A stretch of DNA of 64,000 bases from Vibrio coralliilyticus ATCC BAA-450 (GTDB taxonomy: Bacteria; Pseudomonadota; Gammaproteobacteria; Enterobacterales; Vibrionaceae): assembly GCF_000176135.1 (NCBI RefSeq), contig NZ_ACZN01000013.1, positions 388,133-452,132 of the forward strand, given 5' to 3'. Of this stretch, positions 59,088 to 64,000 are shown piece by piece. The translations under genes were made by a program, and so were the position numbers. Under the pieces are notes generated by a model that was given only the letters and a program-made list of their open reading frames with translations, was not told the DNA's origin and did not search any database. Position 1 is the first letter of the stretch; every line of letters begins with the position of its first letter.

Positions 59088-60500
59088 TTACTCTTCATCC
59101 ACATCAAACGCTGGACCAGCATAATTATCAAATCGAGACCACTGACCTTGGAAGGTCAAACGTACCGAACCAATCGGGCCATTACGCTGCTTACCTAGGA
59201 TGATTTCCGCCGTGCCTTTCATCGGGCTGTCCGGGTGATACACTTCGTCACGGTAGATGAACATAATCAAGTCGGCATCCTGCTCAATCGAGCCTGATTC
59301 ACGCAAGTCAGAGTTAACTGGGCGTTTATCGGCACGTTGCTCCAAGGAACGGTTGAGCTGCGACAGTGCGACCACTGGCACGTTGAGCTCTTTAGCCAGC
59401 GCTTTCAGTGAACGGGAAATTTCAGCGATTTCCAAAGTACGATTGTCAGCAAGGGAAGGGACACGCATCAACTGAAGGTAGTCGACCATGATCATCGACA
59501 AGCCACCATGGTCACGCGCAATGCGTCGTGCTCGTGAGCGGACTTCGGTTGGCGTCAGGCCAGAGCTATCATCAATGAAGATATTCTTTTTCTCCATCAA
59601 CAGTCCCATAGTAGAAGAAATACGCGCCCAATCCTCATCATCCAGCTGACCGGTACGAATCTTGGTTTGGTCAACACGGGAAAGCGATGCTAAGGAACGC
59701 ATCATCAGCTGTTCAGACGGCATCTCAAGAGAGAATACTAGAACAGGTTTATCATGTGCCATGGCCGCATTTTCTACCAAGTTCATCGCAAAGGTCGTTT
59801 TACCCATCGACGGACGCGCGGCAACAATCACCAGATCCGAGCCTTGCAAGCCTGCGGTTTTCTTATTCAGGTCAGTGAAGCCAGTCGTCACCCCTGTGAC
59901 ACCATCTTGCGGTGACTTATACAGGATTTCGATACGCTCAAGCGTCTTTTCCAGAATGTTGTCAACGTTCTGTGGGCCTTCGCTTTCAGTAGTGCGTGAT
60001 TCGGCGATAGCGAAAACCTTACTTTCTGCCATGTCGAGCAAATCTTCCGATGTACGTCCCTGAGGATCGTAACCCGCATCAGCAATCTCGTTCGCGACCC
60101 CAATCAGTTCACGCGTCAGAGCACGTTCTGCGACAATGTCCGCATAAGCGTTAATGTTCGCTGCACTTGGGGTGTTTTTGACCAAGTCTGCTAAATAGGC
60201 GAAACCACCGACATCATCAAGTTGCTCACGCTGCTCTAAGAATTCGGAAAGCGTAATAAGATCAAGAGGCTGGCTTTCTTCTAAAATCGCCTGCGACGCT
60301 TCAAACATCAAACGATGCGGACGACTGTAGAAGTCTTTTGCTACCACGCGTTCGGCGACCGTATCCCAGCGCTCATTATCAAGCAACAAACCACCAATAA
60401 CGGACTGCTCAGCTTCCAACGAATGCGGAGGAACCTTGATTGCATCCACTTGGGCGTCTGCTGGTTTTTGATTACGATTGTCTGTTCTGGAATCTGCCAT
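59088..60500 (-). CDS. dnaB: Replicative DNA helicase DnaB
   Basis: The 470-residue hexameric helicase of the replication fork. The ATG at 60500 gives MADSRTDNRNQKPADAQVDA followed by VPPHSLEAEQSVIGGLLLD, the family N-terminal domain; the frame is open 53 codons further upstream. Walker A is ARPSMGKTTFAMN and Walker B is IMVDYLQLM. RESGSIEQDADLIMFIYRDE supplies the arginine-finger region. No intein is present. A 173-base divergent spacer separates it from the DUF481 gene. Confidence 0.98.
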   Translation of the reverse strand: MADSRTDNRNQKPADAQVDAIKVPPHSLEAEQSVIGGLLLDNERWDTVAERVVAKDFYSRPHRLMFEASQAILEESQPLDLITLSEFLEQREQLDDVGGFAYLADLVKNTPSAANINAYADIVAERALTRELIGVANEIADAGYDPQGRTSEDLLDMAESKVFAIAESRTTESEGPQNVDNILEKTLERIEILYKSPQDGVTGVTTGFTDLNKKTAGLQGSDLVIVAARPSMGKTTFAMNLVENAAMAHDKPVLVFSLEMPSEQLMMRSLASLSRVDQTKIRTGQLDDEDWARISSTMGLLMEKKNIFIDDSSGLTPTEVRSRARRIARDHGGLSMIMVDYLQLMRVPSLADNRTLEIAEISRSLKALAKELNVPVVALSQLNRSLEQRADKRPVNSDLRESGSIEQDADLIMFIYRDEVYHPDSPMKGTAEIILGKQRNGPIGSVRLTFQGQWSRFDNYAGPAFDVDEE

Positions 60501-60673
60501 GCTCTTGCTCAACAACTTACTTGTGCCGCTCATTATAGCCAGAATGAGACGGATGTCTGTAATAAACAAGGAGTTTGAAAGCTTCTCGTGTAGAATTAAC
60601 TTAGAACTGACGGAATTAGAGTGAATACCCTCTACTATTCCCCCCAATTTTCCCATCAAATAAGAGGTAATGA

Positions 60674-61438
60674 GTGGCGAAACTTTGGCTCATGAGTGCA
60701 GGCCTGCTGTGCAGTTCCGTGGTCTATGCGGATGAGGCGGTACAAAGTCAAACCGATATTGAGATACCCTCCCCCTGGGACACCGAAGTCGAATTCGGTT
60801 ATCAGTCGCACACCGGAAACTCAGACTCGCGCTCTCTCAACTCTAGACTCAGTGCTGAATACCTCTCTGGCCGCTACAGAACCAGCGGTGAGTGGAAGTA
60901 CTACCTACTCTATAAAGATGGGGAAGAAGATAAACGTCAGTCAACCTACACTGCGCAAAGCGACTACAAACTCAGCCCTAAGACTTATCTTTATGGCAGT
61001 TTCAAAGGCGTAGATTCTCGCTACAGTGCCTACTTTAAGGACTACACACTTTCAGGCGGTTTGGGTTATCAGTTTTCCAATACCGAGGTGTTTGTACTGG
61101 AGTTAGAACTGGGTCCAGGTTTTCGCTATCAGGAACCAAATACCGATGAGATTGGCGACAGTGATATCGTGTTCGAAGAAACGGTGAGAGAAGCGATTTT
61201 CCGAGGCAACGTCAATTCAAGCTGGCAGGTACTGAAAAACCTCAGCGTAGCAGCAGGCGTCACTCTCGTCGCCGGTGACAGTAACCTAAGGGCGGATACC
61301 GATATCAACGTGACCAACAACATCACAGAAGATATCGCCCTTAAACTCGCCTACACTCGTCAATATCACGACCGAGTGCCAGAAGGGCTGAAAAAAGCAG
61401 ACAGCATTTTTTCTGTCAACTTGCTGTTCTTATTCTAG
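60674..61438 (+). CDS. DUF481 outer-membrane beta-barrel protein
   Basis: A 254-residue exported protein. I take the GTG at 60674, with TAAGAGGTAA just upstream; an ATG at 60692 is the alternative. A short signal peptide (MAKLWLMSAGLLCSSVVYA) precedes beta strands typical of DUF481/YdiY proteins (VEFGYQSHTGNSDSRSLNSR, SGGLGYQFSNTEVFVLELEL, ending SIFSVNLLFLF with a terminal aromatic). It is expected to form a small outer-membrane barrel. Function is unknown. It is a single gene between dnaB and rplI. Confidence 0.9.
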   Translation: MAKLWLMSAGLLCSSVVYADEAVQSQTDIEIPSPWDTEVEFGYQSHTGNSDSRSLNSRLSAEYLSGRYRTSGEWKYYLLYKDGEEDKRQSTYTAQSDYKLSPKTYLYGSFKGVDSRYSAYFKDYTLSGGLGYQFSNTEVFVLELELGPGFRYQEPNTDEIGDSDIVFEETVREAIFRGNVNSSWQVLKNLSVAAGVTLVAGDSNLRADTDINVTNNITEDIALKLAYTRQYHDRVPEGLKKADSIFSVNLLFLF

Positions 61439-61465
61439 TCTTACTCTCCAAACACCAGACATAAA

Positions 61466-61490
61466 AAAAGCACCTCTAAGAGGTGCTTTT
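61466..61490. terminator. Bidirectional terminator between the DUF481 gene and rplI
   Basis: AAAAGCACCTC (61466-61476), loop TAA, GAGGTGCTTTT (61480-61490). A seven-base T-run on the minus strand makes it the likely end of the rpsF-rpsR-rplI operon. Confidence 0.9.
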
Positions 61491-61511
61491 AAAATACGTC
61501 TTGATACTGAA

Positions 61512-61964
61512 TTACTCAGCAGCAACAACTTGTAGGTTAACTGTCGCGAAAACTTCAGAGTGAAGTTGAACGCTGATCTCGAACTCACCAGTGTTACGTA
61601 GTGCGCCTTCTGGAAGACGAACTTCGCTTTTCGCAACTTCAACGCCAGCAGCAGTGATTGCTTCAGCGATGTCACGAGTACCGATAGAACCGAACAGTTT
61701 ACCTTCGTCACCAGCTTTAGAAGCGATAACAACAGCTTCTAGAGCGTTAACTTTCTCAGCGCGAGCTTCTGAAGCAGCTAGTTGCTCAGCAACTTTAGCT
61801 TCTAGTTCAGCACGACGAGCTTCGAACATTTCAACGTTAGCTTTAGTTGCCATAACTGCCTTAGCTTGAGGGATAAGGAAGTTACGAGCGTAGCCAGATT
61901 TAACGTTTACAGTGTCACCAAGACCACCTAGGTTACCGATTTTATCAAGTAGAATAACTTGCAT
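61512..61964 (-). CDS. rplI: 50S ribosomal protein L9
   Basis: A 150-residue ribosomal protein of the large subunit. The N-terminal RNA-binding domain ([37 protein letters not shown]) is joined by a long helix (residues 41-75) to a C-terminal domain ([17 protein letters not shown]). It is the last gene of rpsF-rpsR-rplI. Confidence 0.99.
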   Translation of the reverse strand: MQVILLDKIGNLGGLGDTVNVKSGYARNFLIPQAKAVMATKANVEMFEARRAELEAKVAEQLAASEARAEKVNALEAVVIASKAGDEGKLFGSIGTRDIAEAITAAGVEVAKSEVRLPEGALRNTGEFEISVQLHSEVFATVNLQVVAAE

Positions 61965-61996
61965 TGCTTAATCCTCTTTCTTAATAAAACGACCGA

Positions 61997-62227
<231 letters not shown>

Positions 62228-62327
62228 CTATCTCCTGATCTTAAATTTAAAAAAGTTGTCTGCCTAAATAAACACATCCGAGTAAACTCGTGAGTTATCT
62301 AGACTGAGTACTAATTCTGAGTAGTAA

Positions 62328-62708
62328 TTACTCAGCAGCTGCTTCTGGCTTAGCTTCAGTACGCTCTTCGCGACGAGGAGCACGCTCTTCTTTCTGCTTA
62401 AGCATGATAGATTGCTCAGTGATAGCCGCTTTAGTACGCATGATCATGTTACGTAGAACTGCATCGTTGAAACGGAAAGCAGTTTCTAGCTCATCGATTA
62501 CAGCTTGGTCAGCTTCAACGTTCATTAGAACGTAGTGAGCTTTGTGAAGCTTGTTGATTGGGTAAGCCAGTTGACGACGACCCCAGTCTTCTAGACGGTG
62601 GATAGTACCGCCAGCTTCAGTGATAGAACCAGTGTAACGCTCGATCATGCCAGCAACTTGCTCGCTTTGATCAGGGTGCACCATGAATACGATTTCGTAA
62701 TGACGCAT
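62328..62708 (-). CDS. rpsF: 30S ribosomal protein S6
   Basis: A 126-residue small-subunit protein. [20 protein letters not shown] and [20 protein letters not shown] are conserved, and a Glu/Arg/Ala-rich tail (about 105-126) extends the core. In E. coli the tail receives extra glutamates by RimK; this one ends AAAE. TAAGGAG is eight bases upstream. It is the first gene of the operon. Confidence 0.98.
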   Translation of the reverse strand: MRHYEIVFMVHPDQSEQVAGMIERYTGSITEAGGTIHRLEDWGRRQLAYPINKLHKAHYVLMNVEADQAVIDELETAFRFNDAVLRNMIMRTKAAITEQSIMLKQKEERAPRREERTEAKPEAAAE

Positions 62709-62732
62709 TGGTTGCTCCTTACGGATTATTCA

Positions 62733-62766
62733 GCTTCCACAATTGGCCCGGTCGTCCAGAGGAAGC
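62733..62766 (-). promoter_or_regulatory. Candidate S6:S18-binding leader of rpsF
   Basis: On the minus strand, GCTTCC (62766-62761) and GGAAGC (62738-62733) can pair and enclose TCTGGACGACCGGGCCAATT, which includes a CCG and a short TGG/CCA stem. Known S6:S18 leaders upstream of rpsF present a CCG near a GC-rich stem. It lies about 25 bases upstream of the rpsF ATG, the right place for feedback repression. Confidence 0.5.
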
Positions 62767-62916
62767 AAGGAACTAAAGATAATTGACCGAGTTTTAAGGA
62801 GCACGAATAGTACAGAATGAATGCAATTTAAGCAAGAAAAATGTGATACAAGTGGAGGTAAGCTGGTAGGAATAGAGCAGCGTATCGCACGCTGCCCGGG
62901 ATTGTTCTAATTCTGA

Positions 62917-63399
62917 CTAGTCATCATCTTCATCAACATATTGAGCCTGCAAGTAATTTTGAATACCTGTCATGTCGATCAAACCAAGTTGCGTTTCAAG
63001 CCAGTCTACGTGTTCTTCTTCATCTTCCAATATATCCTGAAACAGATCTCTGGATACATAATCGTGTGTGTCTTCTGCGTAAGCAATGGCAGCTTTTAGA
63101 TCAGGTATCGCGGCCATTTCTAACTTAAGGTCGCACTCCAGCATCTCTTTGGTATCTTCGCCTATCATTAACTTACCAAGATCTTGCAAGTTAGGGACGC
63201 CTTCAAGAAACAGAATACGTTCAATCAAATGATCCGCATGATTCATTTCATCGATGGATTCGTGATACTCCTTATCGGCTAGATGCTTTAAGCCCCAGTC
63301 TTTATACATTCGTGCATGAAGGAAATATTGATTAATGGCAACTAACTCATTGCCAAGGATTTTATTGAGATGTTGAATAATGATTGGATCGCCTTTCAT
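62917..63399 (-). CDS. bfr: Bacterioferritin
   Basis: A 160-residue haem-containing ferritin that oxidises and stores iron in a 24-subunit shell. All ferroxidase ligands are in place: E18, E51, H54, E94, E127 and H130. Met52, the haem ligand, is also present ([13 protein letters not shown]). It lies 75 bases after bfd and is presumably on one transcript with it. A short hairpin without a T-run (62878-62896) follows the stop. Confidence 0.97.
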   Translation of the reverse strand: MKGDPIIIQHLNKILGNELVAINQYFLHARMYKDWGLKHLADKEYHESIDEMNHADHLIERILFLEGVPNLQDLGKLMIGEDTKEMLECDLKLEMAAIPDLKAAIAYAEDTHDYVSRDLFQDILEDEEEHVDWLETQLGLIDMTGIQNYLQAQYVDEDDD

Positions 63400-63474
63400 G
63401 ACAAAAACCTCCTCTTTGGCTCCAATTAAACTGTAGAACCAATTGAGAAGGTGTCAAAAAGCCACGAGACTGTT

Positions 63475-63663
63475 TTAGCTCGCTTTTTGGTACTGTACTA
63501 CGCCTGTTTCATTAAGGATTTCCTTCGCCATCTTGACACATTTGCCACATTGGCTGCCAAGCGCGGTACATTTCTTTATGCCTCTGATATCAGTTATGCC
63601 TTCTTCTAAAGCTAACTTTTTGATTTTCTTGTCAGAAACTCCGTGACACAAACAAACGTACAT
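63475..63663 (-). CDS. bfd: Bacterioferritin-associated ferredoxin
   Basis: A 62-residue [2Fe-2S] ferredoxin that reduces the bacterioferritin core so that stored iron is released. Ligand Cys residues are in MYVCLCHGVSD and in KCTALGSQCGKC. The gene precedes bfr on the same strand, the usual order. The upstream DNA carries a Fur-like palindrome, in line with induction under iron shortage. Confidence 0.95.
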   Translation of the reverse strand: MYVCLCHGVSDKKIKKLALEEGITDIRGIKKCTALGSQCGKCVKMAKEILNETGVVQYQKAS

Positions 63664-63700
63664 AAATGAAACCCGTAATACAACCTAGGAGAAAAATATA

Positions 63701-63719
63701 AACAATAATTGTTCTTATT
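63701..63719 (-). promoter_or_regulatory. Candidate Fur box upstream of bfd
   Basis: AATAAGAACAATTATTGTT on the minus strand agrees with the 19-base Fur consensus GATAATGATAATCATTATC at about 12 of 19 positions. It lies some 38-56 bases upstream of the bfd start codon. bfd is Fur-repressed in several gammaproteobacteria. Confidence 0.5.
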
Positions 63720-63917
63720 ACCAGTTGCATTTTTGGAGGTATTAAGACTGATTTGTTATATCAAAAATAGGAAAAAGCCTGCACAAAACACTTACGCACT
63801 TAACCATAAAAATGGTAATGAAATAAGCCTTGATAACTGTTTGTTTTAAAGGATAAAGAAAAGAGGAATTGGTGAGTGAGTGAAGTTATCGGACAATTTT
63901 TTTTATAACCAAAAATC

Positions 63918-63947
63918 AAAAAAGAGAAGCCGAAGCTTCTCTTTTTC
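63918..63947. terminator. Intrinsic terminator near the right edge
   Basis: An AAAAAAGAGAAGC / GCTTCTCTTTTT stem with a short loop. It lies in the 337-base stretch 63664-64000, which contains no credible gene. It probably ends a minus-strand gene outside the window; in other vibrios tuf lies near bfd, but this cannot be checked here. Confidence 0.85.
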
Positions 63948-64000
63948 TAGATGCGCTTTCTTCATAAATGAAGAAAAGTGCAAGATTTCAATTAATTCTT

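Overview
The window is chromosomal DNA from a gammaproteobacterium of the genus Vibrio. The evidence is a complete MSHA type IV pilus locus placed between mreBCD and ssb, a qstR-like competence regulator between ssb and galU, a PglL-type oligosaccharyltransferase next to uvrA, and a Zrg-type zinc-uptake operon. The species cannot be fixed from the sequence. The region is dense core genome: no rRNA, tRNA, CRISPR array, insertion sequence, integrase or prophage gene was seen.

Layout, left to right. (1) 1-3432, minus strand: 5' end of rng, then maf (yhdE), mreD, mreC and mreB, which serve cell shape and nucleotide hygiene. (2) 3587-22942, minus strand: the MSHA locus in transcription order mshH-I-J-K-L-M-N-E-G-F-B-A-C-D-O-P-Q, holding a CsrD-like protein, the PilMNOP-like inner platform, secretin, ATPases, platform protein, pilins and a giant MshQ. 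A perfect terminator hairpin directly follows mshA. (3) 23090-30356: ssb (minus), then qstR, galU, uvrA with a LexA box, and pglL (all plus). (4) 30405-33366: a class V aminotransferase (minus) and lysC (plus) behind a lysine riboswitch. (5) 33446-41000: pmbA, divergent yjgA/darP, thiBPQ behind a TPP riboswitch, and mpl-ubiX. (6) 41301-50636: fbp, ppa, ytfP, tamA-tamB, msrA, ytfK and ytfJ, a cluster also known from E. coli. (7) 50711-54276: a five-gene operon matching the Zrg zinc-uptake system, with a Zur-like palindrome built into the stem of the upstream ytfJ terminator. (8) 54320-60659: a candidate 33-residue membrane peptide gene (minus), a TIGR03899-type gene, pgi, yjbQ, and dnaB-alr. 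(9) 60674-64000: a DUF481 outer-membrane protein gene, the ribosomal operon rpsF-rpsR-rplI without priB, and bfd-bfr.

The genes link into a few themes. One is surface attachment and envelope building: MSHA pilus, O-glycosylation, TamAB, MreBCD, Mpl and GalU. Another is metal and cofactor homeostasis: Zrg zinc uptake, thiamine uptake, and bacterioferritin with its ferredoxin. A third is DNA metabolism and competence: SSB, UvrA, DnaB and QstR. Two metabolite riboswitches, a LexA box, a Zur-like site, a Fur-like site and a candidate LuxR/HapR half-site are readable in the intergenic DNA.

No wholly new multi-gene system was found. The best leads are the missing priB, the 33-residue membrane ORF with its own promoter and ribosome-binding site, the fused terminator/Zur operator, and the possible pairing of PglL with the Ser/Thr-rich disulfide loop of MshA. 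Family assignments rest on motif recognition and remembered family knowledge; no database search was run.
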